A stretch of DNA of 64,000 bases from Clostridium sp. OF09-36. GTDB taxonomy: Bacteria; Bacillota; Clostridia; Lachnospirales; Lachnospiraceae. Of this stretch, positions 9,592-18,325 are shown piece by piece. The stretch spans positions 1 to 64,000 of the forward strand of contig NZ_QUMD01000005.1 in the NCBI RefSeq assembly GCF_003481985.1, written 5' to 3'. Numbering within the stretch: the first letter of the stretch is position 1; each line of letters begins with the position of its first letter. The notes below the pieces were generated by a model. That model saw nothing but the letters and a program-made list of their open reading frames with translations. It was not told the DNA's origin and did no database searches. Both the position numbers and the translations under genes were made by a program.

Positions 9592-10050
9592 ATGATTAAC
9601 ACAAGAGCAGCCGGAGATTCTCGTTTTGCGAGAACCGGTAAAGATGGAGCGATTTACAACGCTGACGGCGTGTTGCTGGCTACCGTAGACAGCTTCACAG
9701 CTAATGTAACTTATAACAATGCCGCATATTCCGTTTTAGGAAATGCGCAGGAGCTTGAAACCGCAAACACATTTAAGGTTGCCCTTACAATGTCCCAGGT
9801 TGTGGTTGAGGATGATGCTTTCATCCAGGAGCTTGTCGAGGCTATGGAATCACAGACAATGCCTGTATGGGATTTCCAGGGCGTGCTCAAGGGAAGAAAC
9901 GGCACCGAGGAAAGAATGGTGTATCGTGAGTGCATTCCGAGTGGACAGGTTGATTTACAGAACATTACCGTCGGGGATGTTATCAAGAGAGCATGGAACT
10001 TTGCGGTCAACAGACCACCGAAATTACAGAACTTACTTGCACTGGGTTAA
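9592..10050 (+). CDS. Tail tube protein (XkdM-like)
   Basis: A 152-residue protein right after the sheath, with AGGAGG 8 bases upstream. The sequence (SFTANVTYNNAAYSVLGNAQE, RNGTEERMVYRECIPSGQVDL) matches the XkdM/myophage tail tube family, whose hexamers form the inner tube. A strong stem-loop follows the stop. Confidence 0.85.
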   Translation: MINTRAAGDSRFARTGKDGAIYNADGVLLATVDSFTANVTYNNAAYSVLGNAQELETANTFKVALTMSQVVVEDDAFIQELVEAMESQTMPVWDFQGVLKGRNGTEERMVYRECIPSGQVDLQNITVGDVIKRAWNFAVNRPPKLQNLLALG

Positions 10051-10070
10051 GAAATACAGTGCGATTCACC

Positions 10071-10095
10071 GGAGGGTGCCGAGATGGCATCCTCC
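10071..10095 (+). terminator. Stem-loop after tail tube gene
   Basis: A 10-bp stem (GGAGGGTGCC with GGCATCCTCC, one G-T pair) and a 5-base loop lie between the tail tube gene and the chaperone gene. An AT-rich stretch follows, but with no clean T run. It may be a partial terminator or an mRNA stabiliser that lets the tube be made in excess over downstream tail genes. Confidence 0.5.
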
Positions 10096-10140
10096 ATTTA
10101 ATTTTAACAATATTTTTTGAAAGATGGAGGAAAAAACGAT

Positions 10141-10698
10141 ATGGCAGATACAACAAAAAAAGCAAGTGTACAGATTGTAAATGAGGAGCAGGAGAACATG
10201 GCAGTTACGGAAGTGGAAACAACCGAAGAGGAGAACAAAACCCTCATCAGAATGAATGAGGATGATTTCATCCAGGGACTTATCAGTGCGGCTGATTATG
10301 CGAAAGATGATACACAGCGCATCGAAATTGCCAGAAATGGAAAGGTGCTTTTCGCATTTGAAATCAGACCGTTATCCGAAGAGGAATACAACAAGTGCAA
10401 GAAGAAACACACCAAGTACGTGAGAAACAAACAGTTCGGTATGAAATTACCGGAGGAAACGAACACTGTCAAATTCAGAGATGCACTGATTTATACAGCG
10501 ACGGTTGAAGCAGACCGCGAAAAGCTCTGGGATAACAAAAAGGTATGGGAAAGCCTTAGAGCAAAAGACCTCCAGATTATGAATGGTCTGGATGTTATCG
10601 AATACTGCCTGAAAGCCGGAGAGAAAGACAAGATTATTGAGTGCATCGATTCTCTTAGCGGATTCGAGGAGAATATCGAGGAAGTAGCAAAAAACTAA
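10141..10698 (+). CDS. Tail assembly chaperone, short form (XkdN-like, gpG analogue)
   Basis: A 185-residue acidic, helical protein (FDIRPLSEEEYNKCKKK-like XkdN motif, KFRDALIYTATVEADR). The start at 10141 is chosen because GGAGG lies at 10120-10124 and earlier in-frame ATG 10117 has no site. It lies between tube and tape measure, where tailed phages encode chaperones that coat the tape measure during assembly. The stop codon follows directly on a slippery heptamer, so a longer form is also expected. Confidence 0.8.
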   Translation: MADTTKKASVQIVNEEQENMAVTEVETTEEENKTLIRMNEDDFIQGLISAADYAKDDTQRIEIARNGKVLFAFEIRPLSEEEYNKCKKKHTKYVRNKQFGMKLPEETNTVKFRDALIYTATVEADREKLWDNKKVWESLRAKDLQIMNGLDVIEYCLKAGEKDKIIECIDSLSGFEENIEEVAKN

Positions 10699-10874
10699 TT
10701 AAAGCCGGAGGAAAGACTTGTCTGTTGCATCACATATTCCAACGGACAGGAATTACACCGGATGAATTTTATAAAAAACCGCATGGAGTACAGGCGTTTA
10801 TGCTTGCGTCCATGCGGATTTATTTAGAAAGCACGAAAGGAGGAGAGGAGGACGGCGGAAACAATACGAATTGA
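10689..10874 (+). CDS. -1 frameshift extension of tail chaperone (gpGT analogue)
   Basis: The sequence A AAA AAC (10689-10695) is in register with the zero frame and directly followed by the TAA stop: a canonical -1 slippery site. Shifting back one base opens a 60-codon frame ending at TGA 10872-10874. This extension has the typical second-chaperone text LLHHIFQRTGITPDEFY and KPHGVQAFMLASM. Myophages use this programmed shift to make a long chaperone at low level. The long product would run 10141-10874. Confidence 0.85.
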   Translation, partial: KKLIKAGGKTCLLHHIFQRTGITPDEFYKKPHGVQAFMLASMRIYLESTKGGEEDGGNNTN

Positions 10875-10932
10875 GATACCTATCGAAGTCGATGATAACA
10901 CTGGTCCTGGTACATCGAGTGTTGAAAAGAAC

Positions 10933-13900
10933 ATGAACAAAGTCAAGGATGCAGCCGACAAAGTGAAAAGCTCTACCGACCAAATGAGCACATCTGCGAA
11001 AAAGGCAAATGATGAGGTTACAAAGTTTGACCGGTCGGCACAGAAAACACAGAAAAGTTTGTTATCATGGGCGAAAGAAAAGTATTCGGTGCTGTTGGAG
11101 GCGAAAGATAAGATTTCACCAATATTGTCAACAATCAAGGGTGGTCTTACCAGTTTTGGAAGAAAGACCTGGAGCGTGACAATGAAAGCAGTAGACCTTG
11201 CCACCGCACCGATACGAGGCGTAATAAACCTCCTAAAAAATCCAATCTTGCAAGTGGGGGCGGTTCTCGGTGTCAGTATCGGATTGAAAGATACGATTGA
11301 TACATATAAGGACTTCGAGGCCGCTATATCACAGGTCAAAGCAGTAAGCGGGGCAACCGGCAGTGAATTCGATAAATTAACAGCCAAGGCAAAGGAGATG
11401 GGAGCGACCACAAAATTTACCGCCACGCAGAGTGCAGAGGCATTTAATTATATGGCTATGGCCGGATGGGATTCACAGCAGATGCTTGATGGTATCGAGG
11501 GAATCCTGAACCTGGCAGCTGCATCCGGGGAGGATTTAGGAACAACCAGTGATATTGTAACAGATGCGCTCACAGCGTTTGGTTTGAAAGCCAGCGATGC
11601 GGCGCATTTTTCAGATGTATTGGCACAGTCGGCGGCGAGTGCAAATACCAATGTTTCCATGATGGGAGAATCTTTCAAATATGTTGCACCAATCGCAGGA
11701 GCGATGAAGTACAGCGTTGAGGACACATCTCTTGCCCTGGGACTGATGGCAAATGCAAGCGTAAAGGGTTCGATGGCTGGTACATCCTTAAAAACAGCGT
11801 TGGCGAATATGGCGGCACCAACAGATAAGATGGCAACCGCCATGAAGAAATACGGAATCAGCCTTACGGATAGCAACGGAAATATGAAAACGCTGAAAGG
11901 CGTTCTTGATAATTTACGTTCAAGCCTGGGAGGATTATCTGAAACCGAAAAGACAGCAGCCGCAAGTACCATTTTCGGTAAAGAGGCTATGTCTGGTATG
12001 CTGGCAATTATCAATGCGACAGAATCCGATTACAACAAACTGGCTGAATCTATCAACAATGCAGATGGAGCCGCATCTAAAATGTCTGACACTATGCTGG
12101 ATAACTTAGAGGGTTCAATCACATTGCTGCAATCAGCTATGGATGGAGTAAAAATCTCATTCGGAGAAAGATTATCTCCTTATGTGAGAGGCATTGCGGA
12201 TTGGCTGACGGAGCAGATGCCGGAAGTTGAGCAGGGACTTAATGAGATGATGGACTGGGTAGACAGCAAAGTGGACCGAATGAAGAGGAAATTCAAAGAA
12301 TTATCACAGTCGGATGAGTGGAAAAATGCGGATTTCTTCGGAAAAGTGAAACTTGCCTGGGATGATTTCATCGCAGAACCGTTCAGCGAATGGTGGCACA
12401 GCACCGGAAAGCAGAAAATCGCAGATATTGCAGGCGATATGGGAACCAGCATCGGAACCGGATTAAAGCTCGGAATATTAACACTTCTTGGAGTGGATGT
12501 TTCGGACACTTTGAATGAGGGTGCGAGCGTTGGGGCTTCGTTTGCGAAAGGATTTGCAGAGGGGTTCGATACAGATGCGATAGCAAGCAAACTGTTTGAG
12601 GGCTTCGGAAATATGGTAAAGAGCGCAGGAAAGTTACTTCCAGGGGGAGAATCGGCAGATTTATCCTCCATTTTTTCTGCAATTATGCTTGCCAAAATCG
12701 CAGGTCCAGTTGCGAGCCTTGGCAAAGGTGCTTTCAGCGTAGGAAAAGCAATTTTCGGTAAAGATGCAGCCACCGGAACATCACTGGCCGGAAGTATTGG
12801 AAGTTCAATCATAGGTTCAGCCGCAAAGGGAACCGGTCTAAAAGGACTTGGCGTAACGATGGGTATGATTGGAAACACATTCGGTTCTGGAGCCACTACC
12901 GGTGCAGGATTGATTGCGGCAGGAACAGCCGGTACAGCCGGAGGGGTAGCCGCAGGAGCAACACTTGTAAGTGCAGGAATTGATGCGTACAAAGCATTGA
13001 AATCCGATGATAAAGCCGAAAAGTCAGCTTATGGAGAATCCGCCGCATGGAAAGCAGGGGGAGTTGCAGCCGGAGCAGCCGCAGGCGCGGCAATCGGTAG
13101 CATTATTCCTGGTCTTGGTACTGCGGTAGGTGCCTTGGTAGGCGCAGGAGTTGGAGGCATTGCAGGTTGGATAAAGGGAAACAAGGTCAAGAAAGAGTAT
13201 CAGGACAATGTGGAGGAGATGCAGAAAGAAGCTGAAAAAGCTCAAAAGGTATTCGATGCCACTGGATTATCAATCGACAAAGTAAGATTTGCGAATGATG
13301 ATTTGAACGATGCAATGAATGACAGTTCCGTAACCGCAGAACAGCTTGCATCATACATCCAGGAGGATGTTGCAAAGGTCGGAAAAGAGGCTTTCGGTAA
13401 CATAAAGTTATCGCTTAGTGAAATTAAAGACCTTGCGAACAAAATCACGTTTGCTGATATGGGCGATGGAATTACAAAGTTCAATGAGGCAACGGAGAGC
13501 GCAAAAGAATCCTTATCATCTTTGGAGAGTTCTGTTTCCACGATGAAAAAGGAAAACTGGAAAGTTGGTCTGGGTATGCAGTTATCCGAAACGGATGTGG
13601 ATGATTACAAAACATCCATTGATAATTTTGTGAAGTCGGCGCAGGACTACATCGAAAACAGCCATTACGAGGCTACAGTTGCCCTAGAATTGCTTACAAA
13701 CGGCGAGGGCAGCACAGAGGGGCTTGACAGTATGTATAACAACATGAAATCCCAGATAGAAGAACTATCGGGAAAATTGAGTGATACAGTGAACATTGCC
13801 CTGGAAGATGGAGTTATCACGCTGGATGAATCGAAAGAAATCACAAATCTGCAAGAACAGATTACAGAAATTACAGAGAAAGTATCAAAAGCGCAGGAGG

Positions 13901-15333
13901 ATGCATCGTTCCAGACCTTGAAAATCAAGTACGGAAATGGTGCAAGTCTTGATATTGATTCATTCAATCAGTTGCAGGAGGAGTTGCAGGCACAGGTAAG
14001 TTCTTTCAAAGAAACTTATGATAATGCGCTTACAGTAACCCTCACAAACCTTAATTTGCAGTTATCCGAGGGAGCTATCACGCAGGAGCAGTACGATGCG
14101 GCTGTACAGCAGGCTACCGATGGATATTACGCAAACATCAACGATATGGAGGTGAGAGTATCAAGTTTCAATCTGGATACGATAGCAGAGGCTTGGAATG
14201 ATGAGCTTGCCGGTATTATGCCGGATATGGAGGGTAGCGTTTCTGAAAAATTGAACGCTGCTTTACAGACTGCATTATCAGAAAAACCGGATATATCAAG
14301 CTGGACCCAGGAGGATATGATGGGATGGCTTGGACTTGATGATATGACAATAGACACATCAGCTTTTGAAAATATCTATCAGGAGTTGGTGGCAACAGCA
14401 GAAAATATGGCACCGACAGCTAAAGAGGAAATCGTGCAAAGTCTGAAAGAATCCATCCCAACGATGGAGGAAGTCATGGCAGAGTACGGTCCAATTTCCA
14501 ATGAGGCATACGAATCCATAGTAGAGCAATACAAAGAAGCGATGAACAGCTCTTTCGAGAGCGCAGATTTTTCTAGTATTGGCACAACATTAAGCACGAA
14601 AATGAGTGATTCGATTTTGAATACTGATACGTCAGCATTCTCAACAGCATTTGCGGAGCTTGGAACGAAATCTGGAACCGATGCGGCAACAGCTTTCCAG
14701 GCTGCGGATTACTCCGGTGTAGGTGCGGCTGTTGGAAGTGGAATCAGCAGTGCTATTACAAATGCTGATATGGCACAGATTAACAGTGCGGTAGATGCAC
14801 TGAAATCAAATACGGATAGTTCCGTAAACAGTGCGTTTGGCGCAGGCGTTTCTACAACAATGCCGGTAAGCGTAACCCTGGACTATTCACTTGTGAATCC
14901 GACAAAGACGTTCACGATAGGCGGTGGAGGAAGTGGAAGTACAACACTTACTGTATCGGCTCATGCAAGCGGCGGTTATGTAAATGACAAGCAGTTGTCA
15001 TGGGTTGGAGAAGAGGGACCGGAGGCAATCATACCTTTAGTTCCCGGCAGAAGAAACAGAGCGCTGGAACTGTACAAAGAGGTTGGGGACATTCTCGGAG
15101 TACAGGCAAATGCGAATGGTAACATCATCGGAGAGGCAGCACCTTTAGGTGGAGGAAGTGGAAGTACAACCATCGGAAGTACAGCAACAGAAATGTTTGC
15201 TTACAGCTCCATTTCGGACTTTTTATCTCTCAATGATAATTTGTTAGCCGAAGCGATTAGAAACGGAGCCACAGGCTATAACGGATTCACAGAGGGTACA
15301 GAAAGCGATTCAGATACGCAGATGAACCTTTGA
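10933..15333 (+). CDS. Tail tape measure protein
   Basis: At least 1,466 residues; its length sets tail length. The TP901-type tape measure core is at about residues 115-370 (FEAAISQVKAVSGATG, NYMAMAGWDSQQM, TIFGKEAMSGMLAI). A Gly/Ala-rich hydrophobic zone is at about 615-750, and coiled coils follow. ATG 10933 is the first standard start, but it has no ribosome site. The frame is open back to a TAG at 10825, and TAETIRIEIPIEV-like coding begins at 10852, where a strong AGGAGAGGAGG site precedes an ACG codon. The true N-terminus may therefore be 10852. Confidence 0.9.
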   Translation: MNKVKDAADKVKSSTDQMSTSAKKANDEVTKFDRSAQKTQKSLLSWAKEKYSVLLEAKDKISPILSTIKGGLTSFGRKTWSVTMKAVDLATAPIRGVINLLKNPILQVGAVLGVSIGLKDTIDTYKDFEAAISQVKAVSGATGSEFDKLTAKAKEMGATTKFTATQSAEAFNYMAMAGWDSQQMLDGIEGILNLAAASGEDLGTTSDIVTDALTAFGLKASDAAHFSDVLAQSAASANTNVSMMGESFKYVAPIAGAMKYSVEDTSLALGLMANASVKGSMAGTSLKTALANMAAPTDKMATAMKKYGISLTDSNGNMKTLKGVLDNLRSSLGGLSETEKTAAASTIFGKEAMSGMLAIINATESDYNKLAESINNADGAASKMSDTMLDNLEGSITLLQSAMDGVKISFGERLSPYVRGIADWLTEQMPEVEQGLNEMMDWVDSKVDRMKRKFKELSQSDEWKNADFFGKVKLAWDDFIAEPFSEWWHSTGKQKIADIAGDMGTSIGTGLKLGILTLLGVDVSDTLNEGASVGASFAKGFAEGFDTDAIASKLFEGFGNMVKSAGKLLPGGESADLSSIFSAIMLAKIAGPVASLGKGAFSVGKAIFGKDAATGTSLAGSIGSSIIGSAAKGTGLKGLGVTMGMIGNTFGSGATTGAGLIAAGTAGTAGGVAAGATLVSAGIDAYKALKSDDKAEKSAYGESAAWKAGGVAAGAAAGAAIGSIIPGLGTAVGALVGAGVGGIAGWIKGNKVKKEYQDNVEEMQKEAEKAQKVFDATGLSIDKVRFANDDLNDAMNDSSVTAEQLASYIQEDVAKVGKEAFGNIKLSLSEIKDLANKITFADMGDGITKFNEATESAKESLSSLESSVSTMKKENWKVGLGMQLSETDVDDYKTSIDNFVKSAQDYIENSHYEATVALELLTNGEGSTEGLDSMYNNMKSQIEELSGKLSDTVNIALEDGVITLDESKEITNLQEQITEITEKVSKAQEDASFQTLKIKYGNGASLDIDSFNQLQEELQAQVSSFKETYDNALTVTLTNLNLQLSEGAITQEQYDAAVQQATDGYYANINDMEVRVSSFNLDTIAEAWNDELAGIMPDMEGSVSEKLNAALQTALSEKPDISSWTQEDMMGWLGLDDMTIDTSAFENIYQELVATAENMAPTAKEEIVQSLKESIPTMEEVMAEYGPISNEAYESIVEQYKEAMNSSFESADFSSIGTTLSTKMSDSILNTDTSAFSTAFAELGTKSGTDAATAFQAADYSGVGAAVGSGISSAITNADMAQINSAVDALKSNTDSSVNSAFGAGVSTTMPVSVTLDYSLVNPTKTFTIGGGGSGSTTLTVSAHASGGYVNDKQLSWVGEEGPEAIIPLVPGRRNRALELYKEVGDILGVQANANGNIIGEAAPLGGGSGSTTIGSTATEMFAYSSISDFLSLNDNLLAEAIRNGATGYNGFTEGTESDSDTQMNL

Positions 15334-15557
15334 GCAGTTCGAGCACAGTGGAAACCGGAAAGACAAATATAAACCTTAATATCCAGATGTCACCGCAGTT
15401 CAATATTTCGGATTCAGGCACCGGAAAAATGGATGAGGCAAGCATCATGGCAATTATCCGAAAGAACATGAAGTCAATGGCTGATGAACTGGGAGGAGAA
15501 ATTGCTGACAGACTGGAACAGGTATTTTCAAATATGCCGGTAGTGAAGGAGGGGTAG
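15330..15557 (+). CDS. Small phage protein after tape measure
   Basis: A 75-residue protein starting at TTG, which overlaps the tape-measure stop (TTGA). The C-terminal 45 residues are helical (MDEASIMAIIRKNMKSMADELGG...LEQVF). It resembles short proteins found between tape measure and LysM baseplate protein. The function is unknown; coupling to the tape measure suggests a tail assembly role. Confidence 0.55.
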   Translation: MSSSSTVETGKTNINLNIQMSPQFNISDSGTGKMDEASIMAIIRKNMKSMADELGGEIADRLEQVFSNMPVVKEG

Positions 15558-15560
15558 GCG

Positions 15561-16250
15561 ATGGAAATAAAACTGTTTGAAGCGGCTGATAAAAAGAAGT
15601 CGTTTACGTTCTCTTCGTTGCCGGAGAAGATAAGCGGCAGTCTTGGGACGAAGTATCAGACCTATGATATTATCTCCCAGGGTGCCGTAAAGGTGCCAAA
15701 GGGAACAGAAGTGGCGGAAATCTCATGGGATGCCGTTTTCTTCGGACCGGACAGAAAGAATCTGGCGGTTGTGAAAGCGGAAAGTTACCAGAAACCCGAT
15801 AAGTGCATTAAGCAGTTGAGGGAATGGCAGGAAAAGGGAACGGTGCTGAATCTGCTTGTAACAGAAACATGGATTAACATGGATGTTACGATTGATTCAT
15901 TTACACCCGACCCTTTTGGTGCTTATGGAGATGTAAGCTATGGCATTAAATTTTCACAGGCAAAAGACCTGAAAATCTATACAACAAACGAATTGAAAAT
16001 TGCCGCCTTTGTAAAAAAGACAGTTCCGAGAAATGATAACTCAAATAAAGGCTCTTCCTACACGATTGTCAGTGGCGATACGTTGTGGGGGATTGCTTCA
16101 CGAAAACTTGGAAGTGGTACAAAGTGGACGAAGATTTACGATGCAAATGCTTCAACGATTGAGGCGGCAGCCAAGAAACATGGCAAAAGCAGTTCAGACC
16201 ATGGTCATTGGATATGGCCGGGAACAACGCTGTCGATTCCGGCGGCATAG
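15561..16250 (+). CDS. LysM-containing baseplate/hub protein (XkdP-like)
   Basis: A 229-residue protein. The N-terminal 150 residues resemble XkdP (a hub-associated protein of contractile tails). The C-terminal 60 residues are a LysM domain (YTIVSGDTLWGIASRKLG...WPGTTLSIP), which in this family attaches or orients the hub and peptidoglycan interface. It is followed by an XkdQ-like gene, as in PBSX-type phages. Confidence 0.85.
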   Translation: MEIKLFEAADKKKSFTFSSLPEKISGSLGTKYQTYDIISQGAVKVPKGTEVAEISWDAVFFGPDRKNLAVVKAESYQKPDKCIKQLREWQEKGTVLNLLVTETWINMDVTIDSFTPDPFGAYGDVSYGIKFSQAKDLKIYTTNELKIAAFVKKTVPRNDNSNKGSSYTIVSGDTLWGIASRKLGSGTKWTKIYDANASTIEAAAKKHGKSSSDHGHWIWPGTTLSIPAA

Positions 16251-16261
16251 GAGGTGCGAAG

Positions 16262-17500
16262 ATGATAGATTTATCAAAAATCGCATACCGACTTACCGTT
16301 ATGGATAGTGGCGGAAAGCAGTATAACATAAAAGAATTTGTCACAGGTCTTGGCTGGGAAGAAAACAAAAATGAGATTTCTGTCCGAACTTCATTTACAG
16401 CAAAGAATGATAAGACATCTGCGGGGCGATTATCAGAGTTAATCAAACCCGGATGTCTTATTGGTATTTTTGCGAGTGATGGAGGAAAGCAGGACAGAGA
16501 AGTGGCAAGGGGAACGGTGCAGGAATGGAATCCGCAGGAGCAAAGCAGTTCCAATACCCTAAAATGCGTTGCATATGATTCTCTGTATGATTTGCAGAGG
16601 AGCCAGGACAACAAATTTTATTCCGCAGGAACCGGTACAAAATCCATTATGACCGGTGCATTTGACGAGTGGGGAATACCCACAAAAGGATATAGCGGAC
16701 CGAATGTATCTCACGAAAAAATGAAATACAGCAGTTCGTATGTATCTGATATGTTGCTGGATGTTTTGGACGATGCCTACAAAAAGGGCGGAGGAAAATT
16801 CATCATCCGGGCGGCGGAGGGGTATGCAGATGTGGTGGAGCGTGGCACGAACACAGATGTTTATGTGTTCCGGGTGGATAACACAAAATCTATCAGCCAG
16901 TCAATAAGCACCGCAAGCCTTGTTACCAGGGTAAAGGTGCTGGGGCAGGCAGACGATGATGGTAATTCTCCGGTCGAGGCAACGGTAGATGGGCTTACAA
17001 AATACGGAATCCGTCAGAGAATCTACACCAGAGGAAAAGACGAAAGCCTGGATGAGGCAAAGACAGCCGCACAAAAAATCATCGATGAAGATGGTGTGAT
17101 TGATGAAGAAATCACAGTGCAGGCTCCAGATGTGCCATTCATCCGAAAAGGCGATTTAGTTTACGTTATGATAGGTTCCGCACAGAATTATTATTACGTG
17201 GTTGGAATCCGGCACGATTGCGATAATTACAGCATGACAATGGACCTGGAACTTGCTAAGACCGAAACAGCAACACAGACAACAAAGAAAAAGGATTACA
17301 ATGTCGGAGATATTGTAAATTTTAAGGGCGGTACGCATTATGTATCGTCCTATTCTGGTTCAAGAGGATATAGCGCAAGAGCCGGAAAAGCGAAAATAAC
17401 AATCAAAAATGGTTCTGGAAAAACTCATCCCTGGCACTTGATACACACTGACAGTGGCAGCAATGTTTACGGATGGGTGGATGATGGAACTTTTGAATAA
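16262..17500 (+). CDS. Baseplate hub protein (XkdQ-like)
   Basis: A 412-residue protein with a site GGAGGTG before ATG 16262; the frame is open further upstream inside xkdP. It matches the XkdQ/YqbQ hub family (FVTGLGWEENKNEISV, VAYDSLYDLQRSQDN, IYTRGKDESLDEAK). Residues about 350-412 form an additional SH3-like module (YNVGDIVNFKGGTHYVSS...GWVDDG) that may bind the cell wall. The gp27/gp44-like hub forms the base of the tail tube. Confidence 0.8.
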   Translation: MIDLSKIAYRLTVMDSGGKQYNIKEFVTGLGWEENKNEISVRTSFTAKNDKTSAGRLSELIKPGCLIGIFASDGGKQDREVARGTVQEWNPQEQSSSNTLKCVAYDSLYDLQRSQDNKFYSAGTGTKSIMTGAFDEWGIPTKGYSGPNVSHEKMKYSSSYVSDMLLDVLDDAYKKGGGKFIIRAAEGYADVVERGTNTDVYVFRVDNTKSISQSISTASLVTRVKVLGQADDDGNSPVEATVDGLTKYGIRQRIYTRGKDESLDEAKTAAQKIIDEDGVIDEEITVQAPDVPFIRKGDLVYVMIGSAQNYYYVVGIRHDCDNYSMTMDLELAKTETATQTTKKKDYNVGDIVNFKGGTHYVSSYSGSRGYSARAGKAKITIKNGSGKTHPWHLIHTDSGSNVYGWVDDGTFE

Positions 17501-17514
17501 TGGGAGGCGATAAC

Positions 17515-17868
17515 GTGGAAAATTTCGATGCGAATGCCGGTACAAATAAGCTGGCAAATGTTTTAAGTGACAGGATGCGAAGAGAAAATGATACATCGTT
17601 ATGCCTGGACTTTGGAGAAATCCAGGGAAACGGCAGCCTCATCACAAATACTTTCCCAGTAGCAATTCCGAAAGGTCAATATTCGGTATGCAGACACGTA
17701 GGAGGATTATCTTTTACAACAAGCGGCGGAAAGCATGGAGGACATTCAAGCGGCGATGGTTCACATGGTCACACAATTACGCCTCCACAGATAAAGCCTG
17801 GGGACAGGGTGCTTGTGGCGTGGGTAATGAATGAAGCCTGCGTCATAGACGTTGTAACAGGTTCGTAG
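17515..17868 (+). CDS. DUF2577-like baseplate protein (XkdR-like)
   Basis: About 117 residues. A GGGAGG site at 17502-17507 favours GTG 17515 over ATG 17500, which overlaps the hub stop. The protein has a His/Gly-rich patch (GGKHGGHSSGDGSHGH) that could bind metal, followed by GDRVLVAWV. Place and size match XkdR/DUF2577 proteins, between hub and gp25-like wedge. Confidence 0.7.
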   Translation: MENFDANAGTNKLANVLSDRMRRENDTSLCLDFGEIQGNGSLITNTFPVAIPKGQYSVCRHVGGLSFTTSGGKHGGHSSGDGSHGHTITPPQIKPGDRVLVAWVMNEACVIDVVTGS

Positions 17869-17878
17869 GAGGTAAACG

Positions 17879-18310
17879 ATGGCAAATATTGTAACAGTTG
17901 CCGTTCCTGCGTTTATCGAAGAAAGTTCCGAGTATGATACACAATACAAAAGGACAATGAAATGGAATCCCGAAAAAGGGGATTTCGTGAGAAATGCAGC
18001 AAACCAGGTTGTGGAGTGTACCGGAGAAGAGGGCTACATGATTTGGTGCATGAAAGTATCTATGACAGAACGATATTCCTGCCTTGCATATTCCAACGAT
18101 ATAGGTGTTGAGATGGAGGACGCACTGGCGCAGGACGATGAAAAGACAGTCGAATCAATGGTGGAGCGAACCATCAGAGATGCACTGCTTGTAAATCCGA
18201 GGACTGAATGGGTGCGAGATTTCGAGTTTGAATGGAACGGCGATAGCATGAACTGCTCTTTCAAGGTTAAGGGGAAAGAGTGGGACAAAGTATTTCAAAT
18301 CAATATTTAG
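17879..18310 (+). CDS. Baseplate wedge protein (XkdS/DUF2634, gp25-like)
   Basis: A 143-residue protein after an AGGAGG site. It contains the DUF2634-type core (GYMIWCMKVSMTERY, DIGVEMEDAL, ERTIRDALLVNPR). These are gp25-like subunits that start sheath polymerisation at the baseplate. It sits between the XkdR-like and the J-like gene in the standard order. Confidence 0.8.
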   Translation: MANIVTVAVPAFIEESSEYDTQYKRTMKWNPEKGDFVRNAANQVVECTGEEGYMIWCMKVSMTERYSCLAYSNDIGVEMEDALAQDDEKTVESMVERTIRDALLVNPRTEWVRDFEFEWNGDSMNCSFKVKGKEWDKVFQINI

Positions 18311-18325
18311 AACGGAGGTGGTAAG

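Noticed and set aside
12180..12992. Long minus-strand frame of 270 codons, Ala/Pro/Ser-rich
   Set aside because: It is the complement of the Gly/Ala-rich part of the tape measure gene. Composition and lack of a ribosome site mark it as a shadow. The same holds for the 188-codon minus frame at 11,448-12,014.
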